The notes beneath the pieces are model-generated. The model ran no database searches. It saw nothing but the letters and a program-made list of their open reading frames with translations, and was not told the DNA's origin. Made by a program: the position numbers and the translations under genes. From NCBI GenBank assembly GCA_963422385.1, contig OY729432.1, positions 868,001 through 932,000 of the forward strand: DNA of 64,000 nucleotides, in the 5' to 3' direction. Shown piece by piece: positions 26,846 through 36,291 of the stretch. The stretch comes from JAJDTQ01 sp963422385. GTDB lineage: Bacteria; Desulfobacterota; Binatia; UBA9968; JAJDTQ01. Position 1 is the first letter of the stretch; each line of letters opens with the position of its first letter.

Positions 26846-28159
26846 TCAGTCGCACTTGGCGCCCTTCATGCCGCCCTTGACCCAGTCCGCCGCATTGACC
26901 CCTTCCGGCGGGTTCACGCACTCGGCCTTGAACTCTACCACGTCCTTGACCACCACCTCGCCCTTGGCGTCGTCCCACTCGGCAGAGCCCCAGCGGTCCG
27001 AGGTGATCGCCTGATGCCCCTTGCCGAGGGCCATCTCGACCTTGGCGGCGACGATGTCGAAGGTGGCATGCTCCAGCGCCTTGATCACCTGATCCGTAGA
27101 CGGGAACTTGCCGCCGTTGGCCTTCATGGCCTTGTCGTAGGCGTACTTGGCCGCCAGGATACCATCGACGTAGTGATAGGCCGGCGATGAAGGCGGCTGC
27201 TTGTACGCCTTGCGGTATTCGCTCTGGAACCAGTTGTTCATCGGGGTGTCGATACCCGCCGCGTACATCCCATAGGGACCGCGCGCGAGTTGTCCCTGCG
27301 GGAACTTCTTGCCGAGCCGGTGGGCCGTTATCTCGCCCACGGTGAGGATGAACTTCTTGCGTTTGAACAGTCCCCTGGCTGTTCCCTGGGCGATGAGGGC
27401 CTCGAGGTCGCCGCCCCAGAGGCTCGAGTGCACCAGCTTCTGCTTGGCCCTGAGCAGAACCGATATCTCGGTGCCGTACTGGCCGGAGAACAGCTTGGGG
27501 AACTGTTGCTTCTTGGCCGGCTTGATTTCCGGCGCCAGGGTCTGCATGGCCAGGTCGAAATCGCGCCAGGCATCCTGGCCCCAGGCGTAATTCTGGTTGA
27601 TGCCCATGTAACCGTCCCTGGCTTCGCTCCGGAGCTTCTTGACGACGTAGTGCGCCGCGCCCACGTTGCCGCCGGTGCTGTGATTAATGATGCGGAAGAG
27701 GTACTTCGGCTCCTGCACCAACTCCTCGAAGATGCGCGGCGTGCCGCATATCGCCAGCAGGGTCAGGACCCGAAGCTCCTCGGCCACCCGGGCGATGGCG
27801 GCGCAACTCCCGGAGGAGATGTAGCCGACCACGACGTCCACGCCCTCCTTCTGCACCTTGTTGCGCAACTCCGTGACCTGCTTGGTGCCGCCGCCGCTTT
27901 CGTCGTACACCATGAGATCCACCTTGCGGCCGGCCAGCCCGACACTGTTGTAGGGCGCCGGCAGGGTGCCTTCGTTGATGGCGCGGACCACCATCTCCGC
28001 GCCGTTCCTGGCCGGGACGCCGTAGGTCGGCGCGCCGCCCCCGGTAAGGAACGTCGGAACCGCCAGCTTGACGGTCTGCGCCGGAACGGCACCCGCCGCC
28101 AGCAACATCGCCAAAGCCGCGGCAAACGCCATGAATCTTGTACGAGGAATTGCGGTCAT
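26846..28159 (-). CDS. Liv-type ABC transporter periplasmic substrate-binding protein
   Basis: A 437-residue binding protein of the leucine-binding (PBP type I) family. ATG 28159 gives a clean signal peptide (FMAFAAALAMLLAAGAVPAQ, cleavage after AQA-type site near 31). GGGAGG precedes it. Conserved-type segments are VGYISSGSCAAIARVAEELR and GYMGINQNYAWGQDAWRDFD. First gene of the Liv operon; the permeases and fused ATPase follow on the same strand. Ligand unknown. Confidence 0.9.
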   Translation of the reverse strand: MTAIPRTRFMAFAAALAMLLAAGAVPAQTVKLAVPTFLTGGGAPTYGVPARNGAEMVVRAINEGTLPAPYNSVGLAGRKVDLMVYDESGGGTKQVTELRNKVQKEGVDVVVGYISSGSCAAIARVAEELRVLTLLAICGTPRIFEELVQEPKYLFRIINHSTGGNVGAAHYVVKKLRSEARDGYMGINQNYAWGQDAWRDFDLAMQTLAPEIKPAKKQQFPKLFSGQYGTEISVLLRAKQKLVHSSLWGGDLEALIAQGTARGLFKRKKFILTVGEITAHRLGKKFPQGQLARGPYGMYAAGIDTPMNNWFQSEYRKAYKQPPSSPAYHYVDGILAAKYAYDKAMKANGGKFPSTDQVIKALEHATFDIVAAKVEMALGKGHQAITSDRWGSAEWDDAKGEVVVKDVVEFKAECVNPPEGVNAADWVKGGMKGAKCD

Positions 28160-28390
28160 GTCAGCCTCCCATGTTTCTTGATCTCCACCAGCTACCCGGC
28201 CGCGTCGAACCGGGCGCGAAGTATGGCCGGATCGTCTCACAATCGCACCTGCCGGGCAACCGAGGTACGCGTCCCGCTCCGCGTGTTCGCCCGTAGTGGG
28301 CTCATTAGGCTATATGTATAGCGTGTATGGCGCAAATCAAGCCCAAGGCGCCGGCGCGGAACGCGGTTGCCGTCACGGAGGGAATCGGAC

Positions 28391-29011
28391 ATGGCGCGAA
28401 ACATGACCCAACGAGGCAAGGTCGATCTGGAGGGACTGCACGGTCCCGAGGTCCAGGCGATGAGAGGCGTTCAGCCGCCGGCGGACATGCCCTTCCGCAT
28501 CGGCAACATGGGGCACGCGGTGCTGGTGGTCCGGGACATCGACGCGTCGGTCCGGTTCTACACCCAAGTGCTCGGCTTCAAGGTTTCCGACGTCTATCCG
28601 GAAAGCATGGTCCCGGGCCGGATGGTCTTCATGCGCTTCAACGAGGACCATCACGGCCTCGGCCTCGTCGGCCAGGGCAGCGAGGTTTCCGTGGGACGGG
28701 AACTGCATCACCTGGCCTTCGAGGTCCCTACCCTCGACGACGTCTTCCGCGCCCGGGACCACCTCGAGAAGCACGGCGTGCCCATCGACTTCCACGGCCG
28801 GAGACGAGCGGGCTGTCAGGTGTCGGTGGAGTTCCGGGATCCCGACGGGCACAGCCTGGAAATATTCTGGGGACTCGACAAGGTGGACTGGGACGGCGAA
28901 GCGCGCCCGCCTGAGGAGTGGACGCCGAGACCTTCGCTCGAAGAGGCGCTCGATGAAGCGCCGCCGGGACAGGACATCAGCCTCACCGATCCGGGCTTGC
29001 GGCGAAAATGA
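28391..29011 (+). CDS. VOC-family (glyoxalase/extradiol dioxygenase-like) protein
   Basis: A 206-residue protein with one vicinal-oxygen-chelate domain: GHAVLVVRDIDASVRFYTQV, LGFKVSDVYPE, and EFRDPDGHSLEIFWG. Likely metal ligands are H42, H106/H107 (RELHHLAFEV) and the Glu of LEIFW, a 2-His-1-Glu set. ATG 28391 has GGAGGGA at 28377-28383. It diverges from the Liv binding-protein gene and converges with the hydrolase at 29078. Possible extradiol dioxygenase or lyase; substrate unknown. Confidence 0.85.
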   Translation: MARNMTQRGKVDLEGLHGPEVQAMRGVQPPADMPFRIGNMGHAVLVVRDIDASVRFYTQVLGFKVSDVYPESMVPGRMVFMRFNEDHHGLGLVGQGSEVSVGRELHHLAFEVPTLDDVFRARDHLEKHGVPIDFHGRRRAGCQVSVEFRDPDGHSLEIFWGLDKVDWDGEARPPEEWTPRPSLEEALDEAPPGQDISLTDPGLRRK

Positions 29012-29077
29012 AATGAAATAGTCGGTGATTCTGCCCGACAATGGGCACGGGCGCCCGCCGGCAAACCAACCGAATGG

Positions 29078-29920
29078 TTACGCCGACGGTTGGCGGGTCG
29101 TCGCCGTCACACCCGCATGTTCGTCGCCCGGATTGACGATGAAGGCTTCGCCCCGCGAGAAGAAATCACGGACCAGGACGACGAACCGTTCCGGCTGGTC
29201 GACCTCGATGTTGTGGCCGGCGTCATAGACATAGACGAGCTTGGCATGGGGGATCTCACGCGCCAGAAGCTGTCCGCTCTCCCGCGGCATCATGCCGTCC
29301 TTCGTGCCCTGCAGAACCAGTGTCTGCTGCCCGATTTCGGGCAATCGGGCGACCAGCGCCTCATCGAGTCCCACGGACTGGTGGTAGTGATGGGCCCATC
29401 CACGGCTCTGGGCAAGCTGGTCCGGAGTCTTTTCCCCCGGAGGAAGGCGTTCCGGGTGCGCGAACATTCTCGTACGCATCTCTTCCGGGCTGCCGGGGGG
29501 TTTCTGCGGGATGTGCGGCGGGCGGAAACCCGACGGGCACTGGAGGACGAGGGAACGGATTCTTTCCGGATGGCGCGCGGTCACCCACGCCGACAGGAAC
29601 CCGCCGAACGACTGGCCGATCAGATCGCATTCCCCGCCGACTACTGAATTCACGAACTCGCCGGCGAGGTCCGCAAGCGCCGGCATGCTGTCGAGATTCT
29701 CATGGGCCGGCGTCCCGTCAAATCCTGGGACAACCATGGCATGAATCCGGTGATCACGTGACAGCTCGTCGAGGGCGTAGGTAAAGCGAATGCCGCCCGC
29801 GCCGTGCAAATACAGCACGGGCGGCCCCTCCCCCGCGACATGGTAGGTCACCGGACCGGACGAGAGATCGGCGGCGCATCGCTGAAAGGGCTCACCCGCG
29901 GGGCCCGAGATCCTGATCAT
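29078..29920 (-). CDS. Alpha/beta-fold hydrolase
   Basis: A 280-residue alpha/beta hydrolase. The oxyanion segment is LYLHGAGG; the nucleophile is S104 in IGQSFGG; the acid is the Asp of QGTKDGMMP and the His is in DAGHNIEVDQP. No signal peptide. It is the last gene of the seven-gene minus-strand run from 37443, 36 bases after the binding-protein gene, so it likely cleaves a product of the LLM/nitrilase steps. Exact ester, amide or C-C substrate unknown. Confidence 0.88.
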   Translation of the reverse strand: MIRISGPAGEPFQRCAADLSSGPVTYHVAGEGPPVLYLHGAGGIRFTYALDELSRDHRIHAMVVPGFDGTPAHENLDSMPALADLAGEFVNSVVGGECDLIGQSFGGFLSAWVTARHPERIRSLVLQCPSGFRPPHIPQKPPGSPEEMRTRMFAHPERLPPGEKTPDQLAQSRGWAHHYHQSVGLDEALVARLPEIGQQTLVLQGTKDGMMPRESGQLLAREIPHAKLVYVYDAGHNIEVDQPERFVVLVRDFFSRGEAFIVNPGDEHAGVTATTRQPSA

Positions 29921-29956
29921 GGTTGCCTCTCCGGTCCGGCCGTCACGACCGACTGA

Positions 29957-30988
29957 TTACTTGTCACGCAAAACCGCGCGGAATTTCTTCGACAACGGTG
30001 CTTCGTTCTTCATCCGCCAGTCGAAGGGAACATCGATGACCTTCTTTCCCTGGATGTAGTCGTACATGTAGCCGCTCTTCGAGCTCACGAGCGAATAGCC
30101 GCGGACATCATGAATGGTCTTCTGGCCCGCGGGAGACACCACCCAGTAGCCCCACAATTTGGCGATGTTCGGCGCCTTGGCATCCTTCACGATGTAGGCG
30201 CCTCTGGCGGCGAGGATCACGGTATCCACGTCCGGATGCTTCACCGGCGCGCCCTTGGCAATTTCGGCCCAGGCATCGGTGCCGAGACCGATGGCGAATT
30301 CGCCGCCGATGACCCGTGACCGCACGTCGGGGTATCGGGGCAGCGTCTTGACCTGCTGCTTCCGGAGCAGCGTCTCCAGGTACTTCTGCGCCTTCTCTTC
30401 GCCGAATGCATAGGTGAAATACACCCAGGGTGACGGCGAGCGCGGCATGGCGAGCCTGCCCCGCCATTTCGGGTCGAGCAGGTCGTCGTAGCTCTCGGGC
30501 TCGTCTGCGGCCTTCACCAGATTGGTGTTGATGGTCACCAGGGTGAGATAGCTGTCGTGGGTCTTGATGCCGTACTCACCCTCCATCAGGCTCTTTGGCA
30601 GACCGAACTCGCCGGCCCAGTCGAACTTGACGATGGCGTCGCCCTGGATCAGGGCGCGGGGGCTCGACGTCCAGAAGAGGTCGAGTCCCGTGGGCACGTT
30701 GTTTTTCAGCGCCCGGATGACCTCCACCCTCTTGCGCGTATGGCGGCCGCCGATCTGGTTGAGCTTGATGTTGGTGCCATAGAACGAGTTGAACCCCTTG
30801 TTCATCATGGCGACCTGGCGGGGGTTCATGGTGGTGCCGAAGACGGTCGCCTCGCCTTCAGCCTGTGCCGGCTTGATGAGCTTTTTCACGGCTTCCGGCA
30901 GATCCGCGCCGGAGACCATTGCTGGTACGCCGGTCAACACGGCTGCCATGCCCAGCAGCCCGGCCCATTTCGTGATTGGATGTTTCAT
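29957..30988 (-). CDS. Iron/polyamine-type ABC transporter periplasmic substrate-binding protein
   Basis: A 343-residue type II binding protein. ATG 30988 follows AAAGGAG and gives a signal peptide (KWAGLLGMAAVLTGVPAMVS, then GAD). Typical sections are EGEATVFGTTMNPRQVAMMN, SYDDLLDPKWRGRLAMPRSP and PAGQKTIHDVRGY. It belongs to the Fe3+/spermidine/thiamine-like group, so the ligand could be organic rather than iron. Partners: permease 31045 and ATPase 32846 on the same strand. Confidence 0.88.
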   Translation of the reverse strand: MKHPITKWAGLLGMAAVLTGVPAMVSGADLPEAVKKLIKPAQAEGEATVFGTTMNPRQVAMMNKGFNSFYGTNIKLNQIGGRHTRKRVEVIRALKNNVPTGLDLFWTSSPRALIQGDAIVKFDWAGEFGLPKSLMEGEYGIKTHDSYLTLVTINTNLVKAADEPESYDDLLDPKWRGRLAMPRSPSPWVYFTYAFGEEKAQKYLETLLRKQQVKTLPRYPDVRSRVIGGEFAIGLGTDAWAEIAKGAPVKHPDVDTVILAARGAYIVKDAKAPNIAKLWGYWVVSPAGQKTIHDVRGYSLVSSKSGYMYDYIQGKKVIDVPFDWRMKNEAPLSKKFRAVLRDK

Positions 30989-31044
30989 CCGGATCGCTCC
31001 TTTCTCGTTGCCAACGGTATATCCGGTCTTCTCACCGGATTCGT

Positions 31045-32856
31045 TCAATTGCCGTATCCGAGCTTCCGTTTGCGGGTCGCTCTTTGCCGGGCTGCAAAGC
31101 CGCCTGTCCAACCGGACAGCCGGCTCAGCAGACCATTCCGGCGGCCGACGTCGTGGCCGCGGATCTCCTGCATTCCCGTCATGCGCCGTGCGAACAGCGC
31201 CAGGACGGCGAGAATGAATATCATGTAGAGGGCCACGGCCGCGGCGGCATTCTGCTCGCCATTGGTCTGGAGATTGAAAATGAGGGTGGCGACAACCTCG
31301 GAGCCCCCGGTGTTCATCACCAATGGCAAGGTCAGATCCCGCGCCGAGAGCATGCCGACCATCAGGGCGGAATAGAAGATGGCGGGCGCCATCAAGGGAA
31401 GAAAGATGCGCCGGAAAGTCTCCAACATCGAGACACCGGAGACAAGGGCGGCTTCGTCGAGCTCGAAGTGGACCTGCAGGGAAGCTGCATTCATGGTCCG
31501 GGTGCAATAGGCCAGCATCCTGGTTCCCATGGCAATGGCCACGAGCCAGATGGTCCCGAACAGCGGCAGCCAGTGATAGATCCCGATGCCGATGAACTGG
31601 AACGCGACGCCCGTGACGATGGTGGGAACCGCCGGCGCCAGAAACACGATATTGTCGGCCAGGCGTGCCGAGCGGTTGCGGCTGCGTGTGACCACCCACG
31701 TGATGCTGGTGGCCAGCGATGCGGCCACCACCACCGCACCCGCCATCAGGATCAGCGTATGGCGAAGCGGTTCACCGGTCCACGCCAACGCGTCCCGGAA
31801 ACCGTCCAGACTGAGCGAAGTCAGCGCGGCAATGGAGGGAGGTTGGAAGAAAGGCACCAGCGCCACCCAGACAATCGTGACAACGGGAATCGCGATGCTG
31901 ACCGTCACCCAGGCGCAGACCCAGAAATAGGCGGCCCAGCGCCAGCGGCCCAGCGGCTGGGGCGCCGAGGCCCGCACCTTGCCGCCGACCACCGCGTATT
32001 TCCGCGCCTGCTTCAGGAACCGGGCGTAGAACAGAATGGCGGCGCCGCAGATGGCGAACAGAACGACACCCGCGGCACCCGCGAAGCCCAGATTGGGCGG
32101 ACCGTCCGTCTCCGCGATGGCGTCATAGATCCACAGGACAAGCACGTCGCCGGGCATGCCGATGATGGCGACGAAGTCGAACATTTCGACCCCGAGCACA
32201 AAATAGAAAATGCACACCGCAACCATGCTGGGGCCCAGCAGCGGCAGAACGACCCGAAATACCGTAAAGGATTTGGACACTCCGCTGACCCAGGCGGCCT
32301 CCTCCAGCGACGAATCGAGGTTCCTGAAGGCCGGCAGCATCATGAAAACCCCGCCGGGGACCAGCACGATGCCCTGCAGAAAGCAGATCCAGGATACCTG
32401 ATAGACGTCAAACAGGGCGCCGCCGGTGAACCGGGTCATCCCGAAAAGGGTGTTGACGAGCCCTGAGGTGGGATTGAACAGCCACACATAGGACATTGCG
32501 GTGATGAAACCGGGGATCGCAAGCTTCGCCGTCAGCAGCGTGAACAGGCCGGTGCGGTAGCGGAAATCCGTGCGGGACAGCAGCCAGGTGAAGGGAAAGG
32601 CGAAGAGGAACATCCAGAAAACGGTGCCCAGGCCGAGAACGGCGGTTCTGCCGGTGACGCTGGCAAGCCTCTTCTGGGTGAGCAACTCGGCATAATTCGC
32701 GAACGTGTAGTGTCCGCCGGCATCCTGGTCGGTGAAGCTGGTCAGGATGTTGCCGCCGACCGTGACGCATACCAGCGCCAGGCCGACGCCTGCCAGCAGG
32801 TAGATCCAGCCGATACCCGGCCACCTGACGTTGTGTCCTGCAACACTAAACCGCAC
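31045..32856 (-). CDS. Iron-type ABC transporter permease, two-domain (FbpB/ThiP-like)
   Basis: A 603-residue permease made of two fused permease domains with about 12 membrane segments. Cytoplasmic EAA loops are visible as LEEAAWVSGVSKSFTVFRVV in the first half and LDEAALVSGVSMLETFRRIF in the second. The N-terminus overlaps the ATPase gene by 11 bases (32846-32856). It is 56 bases upstream of the binding-protein gene; that gap carries a small ATCCGGT/ACCGGAT hairpin. Confidence 0.9.
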   Translation of the reverse strand: MRFSVAGHNVRWPGIGWIYLLAGVGLALVCVTVGGNILTSFTDQDAGGHYTFANYAELLTQKRLASVTGRTAVLGLGTVFWMFLFAFPFTWLLSRTDFRYRTGLFTLLTAKLAIPGFITAMSYVWLFNPTSGLVNTLFGMTRFTGGALFDVYQVSWICFLQGIVLVPGGVFMMLPAFRNLDSSLEEAAWVSGVSKSFTVFRVVLPLLGPSMVAVCIFYFVLGVEMFDFVAIIGMPGDVLVLWIYDAIAETDGPPNLGFAGAAGVVLFAICGAAILFYARFLKQARKYAVVGGKVRASAPQPLGRWRWAAYFWVCAWVTVSIAIPVVTIVWVALVPFFQPPSIAALTSLSLDGFRDALAWTGEPLRHTLILMAGAVVVAASLATSITWVVTRSRNRSARLADNIVFLAPAVPTIVTGVAFQFIGIGIYHWLPLFGTIWLVAIAMGTRMLAYCTRTMNAASLQVHFELDEAALVSGVSMLETFRRIFLPLMAPAIFYSALMVGMLSARDLTLPLVMNTGGSEVVATLIFNLQTNGEQNAAAAVALYMIFILAVLALFARRMTGMQEIRGHDVGRRNGLLSRLSGWTGGFAARQRATRKRKLGYGN

Positions 32857-34048
32857 GAGAGGCTTCCTCGCCGACGAGCCCGCCTTCGAGGCCTTCCATG
32901 TCCAAACCGGCGGACGGCGCGACCACCACGGTCTGCGCCGGAGGAAAATGGAGCCGGATCGAATCCCCGCGGCTGATGGCCTCGCTGTGATGCCGCCGCA
33001 CCCTCACCGGTTGGCCGCTGGTCATGACCGTGTGCACGAAACCCTCGCCGACAAAGCTCGATGCGGCCACCGTGCCGGTTACGAGGTTGGCCGCGTCCCG
33101 CGGGATGTCGCCACCGGTCTCGATGTCTTCCGGTCGAATCCCCAACATGCAGGTCGCGCCCGTCGCGAGACTGTCACGACTGGTGAGTCGCGCGTCCAGG
33201 TTTCCGAAGGGTGTCTCTACGTGAGCCGTGCCCGCGTCACTGCCCCGATAGACCGCCGGGAAAATGTTCATGTCGCCGATGAACCGTGCGACGAACTCGT
33301 TCTCCGGCCGATGATATACGGCTTGCGGATTGCCGATCTGGACGATCCTGCCCTCTGCCATCACGGCAATGCGGTCGCCGGTCTCGAGGGCCTCCGCCTG
33401 GTTGTGGGTGACGTGGACCGTCGTGAGATTGAGGCGGTGCATCAGGTCGCGCATCTGGGCGCGGAGCCGGACCTGGAGCTTGAAATCCAGGTTGCTCAGC
33501 GGTTCATCCATCAACAGGATGCGCGGCTGCAGGGCCAGCGCCCGCGCCAGCGCCACCCGCTGCTGCTGGCCGCCGCTCAGCGTGATGACCGGCCGTTCCG
33601 CCAGGGCATCGAGGCCGAGCATCTCGAGCACCTCGCCGACCCGGACGCGCACCGCGTCGCTGGCCATCTTCAGGCGGCCGCGGCGGAGGGGAAAGGCGAT
33701 GTTTTCGAACACGTCCATGTGCGGCCAGATGGCGTAGGACTGGAACACCATGGCGATCGGGCGCCGGTCGGGCGGGACGAAAACGCCGTTACCGGCGTCG
33801 AAGATGGGGTGCCCGTCGATGCGGATCTCGCCCGCACTGGGCCGTTCCAGCCCGGCAATGGAACGCAGCATGGTGGTCTTGCCGCAACCGGAAGGACCCA
33901 GTAGGACAAAGAACTCGCCCGTGGCGACGTCCAGGTCGATGCCGCGCAGGGCATGCACGACGCCGTCCCGCAGTGGGAACCTGGCCTCGAGACGCCTCGT
34001 CTGCAGCATCGCCACGTGTTGGCTTTCCAGTGTTGGGGGACGCGACAC
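32846..34048 (-). CDS. ABC transporter ATP-binding protein (FbpC/PotA-like)
   Basis: A 400-residue ATPase: GPSGCGKTT Walker A, VFQSYAIWPHMDVFENIAFP Q-loop region, LSGGQQQRVALARAL signature, LLMDEPLSNLDFKLQVRLRA Walker B and D-loop. A C-terminal TOBE regulatory domain follows (GIRPEDIETGGDIP). Gene spacing is 1 base to the nitrilase-like gene upstream and 11 bases overlap with the permease downstream, so this is one operon. ATG 34048 used; internal ATG 34012 is an alternative. Confidence 0.9.
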   Translation of the reverse strand: MSRPPTLESQHVAMLQTRRLEARFPLRDGVVHALRGIDLDVATGEFFVLLGPSGCGKTTMLRSIAGLERPSAGEIRIDGHPIFDAGNGVFVPPDRRPIAMVFQSYAIWPHMDVFENIAFPLRRGRLKMASDAVRVRVGEVLEMLGLDALAERPVITLSGGQQQRVALARALALQPRILLMDEPLSNLDFKLQVRLRAQMRDLMHRLNLTTVHVTHNQAEALETGDRIAVMAEGRIVQIGNPQAVYHRPENEFVARFIGDMNIFPAVYRGSDAGTAHVETPFGNLDARLTSRDSLATGATCMLGIRPEDIETGGDIPRDAANLVTGTVAASSFVGEGFVHTVMTSGQPVRVRRHHSEAISRGDSIRLHFPPAQTVVVAPSAGLDMEGLEGGLVGEEASRAV

Positions 34049-34049
34049 T

Positions 34050-35072
34050 CTACCTTCCGGCAGGGTCCGGAGGCGCCAGCACGCCTTCGTCTTGCAGTCT
34101 CCGGATGGTGGCTTCGGCGGTTGCGCGCGCGCCGCCGGCGTCCCTGGGCATGAAGATCTGCTTCTCGAATTCCCGACCGAACAACTCGGACTTGACCTGT
34201 GCCGGGAAGTTCATGAAGACCTCCGTGCGCCGTCGCCGCAGCCGGTCGAGGTCGAGGGTTGAAACCAGCACGGATTCGCCCGCGCCGTCGATGCGGGCAT
34301 CGACATGGCCGAGGTAATTGACCACCGTCGAGCCGCCGCGCGTGGCCTGCGCGGCGCTGTACCTGCCGCTCAGCGCACCCGCGTTGACGGAGGCCAGGTA
34401 GACGAGGTTCTCGTAGGCGCGCGACCGGCGCACCTGGTCCCGCGTCTCGGCCAGGGGTCCGTTGGTCTCGGCGGTGGGATGCAGCAGGATCTCCGTGCCG
34501 CGAAAGGTGAGGGAGCGTGACAACTCGAAGAAATTCACGTCGTGCTCGACGATCGTCGCAAGCCGTCCATACGGCGTTTCGAGCACCGGAAACAGGGAGT
34601 CCTCTCCGTACCGCCGGACGTACTCCGTATAGACGTCGGCCGGACAGACGCTGGGAATCAGCCCTTCCACGTTGTGCTCGTGGCATTTGCGGTAACGCAG
34701 CTCGACCGCGCCTGACGGGCCGACGATGAAGCCCGAGGTAAACCAGACATCGGGCCACTCCGGGTCGCGTTCGAAGGCGGCGCCCGCCACGTAGACCTGA
34801 TGCTGCCGGGCGAACGCGCCGATCACGTCGGTCTCGGGTCCGGGTATCTCGATGCAGACGGTCTTCCAGTCGTCGTCGGTGCGCCTGTGGTTGAAGCCCT
34901 GAAACCAAGCCTCCGGAAACACCAGGACGCGCGCCTCGTCCCGGACAATCGCTGCCTCGGCGATCTCCAGTCCGCGGCGGATGTTGCGGGCGATGACGTC
35001 GTCCCTGCACGTCGGGTCGTCGATGATCTCTATGGACGCCTGGATGCAGGCGATCTGGAATTTTTTCGGCAT
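34050..35072 (-). CDS. Nitrilase-superfamily protein lacking the catalytic cysteine
   Basis: A 340-residue nitrilase-fold protein, clearly paralogous to its upstream neighbour. E54 (VFPEAWF) and K129 (LRYRKCHE) of the Glu-Lys-Cys triad are present. At the cysteine position the sequence is LATIVEHDVNFFE, aligning with LALINCYDINFPE in the neighbour: the nucleophile Cys has become E176 and the next Tyr is His. It is therefore unlikely to be an ordinary amidase. It may be a structural or regulatory partner of the neighbour, or catalyse different chemistry. It ends 1 base before the ATPase gene and starts 2 bases after the other nitrilase. Confidence 0.85.
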   Translation of the reverse strand: MPKKFQIACIQASIEIIDDPTCRDDVIARNIRRGLEIAEAAIVRDEARVLVFPEAWFQGFNHRRTDDDWKTVCIEIPGPETDVIGAFARQHQVYVAGAAFERDPEWPDVWFTSGFIVGPSGAVELRYRKCHEHNVEGLIPSVCPADVYTEYVRRYGEDSLFPVLETPYGRLATIVEHDVNFFELSRSLTFRGTEILLHPTAETNGPLAETRDQVRRSRAYENLVYLASVNAGALSGRYSAAQATRGGSTVVNYLGHVDARIDGAGESVLVSTLDLDRLRRRRTEVFMNFPAQVKSELFGREFEKQIFMPRDAGGARATAEATIRRLQDEGVLAPPDPAGR

Positions 35073-35074
35073 GG

Positions 35075-36229
35075 TCAGGTCAGGGCCGAATTCCGTGCTT
35101 CCGTTCGGGACGGCGGCTCATGGCCCTCCGGCGGCGCGTACACCCCGTCGCGCAGATAGCGCGCGATCACGGCTTCCGTGCTGTGCCGCGCCTCCGACTT
35201 GTGCGCGATGGGCTGTTCGAGCCAGCGATTGATCCCCGTGGCCCTGTGTCGCGCGTATTCGCGCGCATAGATTTCCGTCCGCGACTGGACCAGGATATTG
35301 TCGCGTATTTCCGTGCGCCTTTCCCTCAGTGCCCGCAGATCGACCGGACCGATAGCCAGTGCCTCACCGGGGTTCGGCGCCTGGCCGACGACCTTGCCGT
35401 TGAAGTCAACGATCTCGGAGCCGCCGTGGGAACGGTGCAGGGGCGAGATCTCACCGTCGCGCCGCTCCTGGAAATTCAGACCCGGCGAATCGGCGAACAC
35501 GTCCCCCGACACCTGCGCGGCGTAGCCGCCGTGATTGGAGGAGATGACGTACATGCAATTCTCGTAGGCGCGGGTCCGCCGGCTCATCTCCCACGGTTCC
35601 CGGTGCGGCCCGTAGGGTTCACCCGTGCAGTGCAGCAGGATTTCGGCGCCGTGCTGCGCGAAGATGCGCGGCATTTCCGGAAAATTGATGTCGTAGCAGT
35701 TGATGAGCGCAAGCCGTCCGATCTCGGTGTCCACCACCGGGAAGAGCGCGTTTTCCCCACCCTCGTTCCTGACATACAGGTCATAGAGGCCGGTTGGCGT
35801 CGAATAGGTCGTGTGGCCCTGGACGTCGGCTCCATTGACCTTGCGATAGCGCAGCAAGAGGTCGCCCGACGGTCCGAACAGGTAGGCGGAATTGAACCAT
35901 CGATCCGGATAGGCCGGATCGTACTCCATCGTGCCCCCGGCGACGTAGGCCTTGTTCAACCGCGCGAAGTTGGCGAGGGGCTCCAGTTCGGGGCCGGGAA
36001 TGCGAACGGCGATACGCGTCCATTCCTCCACCGACCGGAGATGCTCGACCCCGGTCAGGGAAAACTCGGGCAGAACATAGAGCCTGGCCTGGCCCCAGCG
36101 GCAACTCACGTATTCCATCAGGGAAAGATAGCGATTGACGTTCTCGCGGATGATGGCGTCGCGCCATTCCGGTTCCCGGACGTGACGGATAATCGTTTGA
36201 ACGGCGACAGCCGTGTATTTGTCCATCAT
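35075..36229 (-). CDS. Nitrilase-superfamily amidase with complete triad
   Basis: A 384-residue carbon-nitrogen hydrolase. Triad: E55 (VLPEFS), K130 (LLRYRKVNG), C178 (LINCYDINFPE). Longer than simple amidases, with a C-terminal extension rich in Arg (YAREYARHRATGINRWLEQP). Start ATG 36229 (or 36226): GGAGGGAG is about 13 bases upstream, a little far. It is followed after 2 bases by the Cys-less paralogue. Together with the LLM enzyme upstream it suggests oxygenation then amide hydrolysis of an imported N-compound (inference). Confidence 0.88.
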   Translation of the reverse strand: MMDKYTAVAVQTIIRHVREPEWRDAIIRENVNRYLSLMEYVSCRWGQARLYVLPEFSLTGVEHLRSVEEWTRIAVRIPGPELEPLANFARLNKAYVAGGTMEYDPAYPDRWFNSAYLFGPSGDLLLRYRKVNGADVQGHTTYSTPTGLYDLYVRNEGGENALFPVVDTEIGRLALINCYDINFPEMPRIFAQHGAEILLHCTGEPYGPHREPWEMSRRTRAYENCMYVISSNHGGYAAQVSGDVFADSPGLNFQERRDGEISPLHRSHGGSEIVDFNGKVVGQAPNPGEALAIGPVDLRALRERRTEIRDNILVQSRTEIYAREYARHRATGINRWLEQPIAHKSEARHSTEAVIARYLRDGVYAPPEGHEPPSRTEARNSALT

Positions 36230-36291
36230 TTCGAACCCACGCTCCCTCCGCCGCGGTTGCCGGGGATTACCATCCACACCCTTTTCAGGTT

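Noticed and set aside
29957..34048. Naming the ABC system a ferric iron transporter
   Set aside because: The family also carries polyamines, thiamine and phosphonates; its operon partners are amide/oxygenase enzymes, so iron is not supported.
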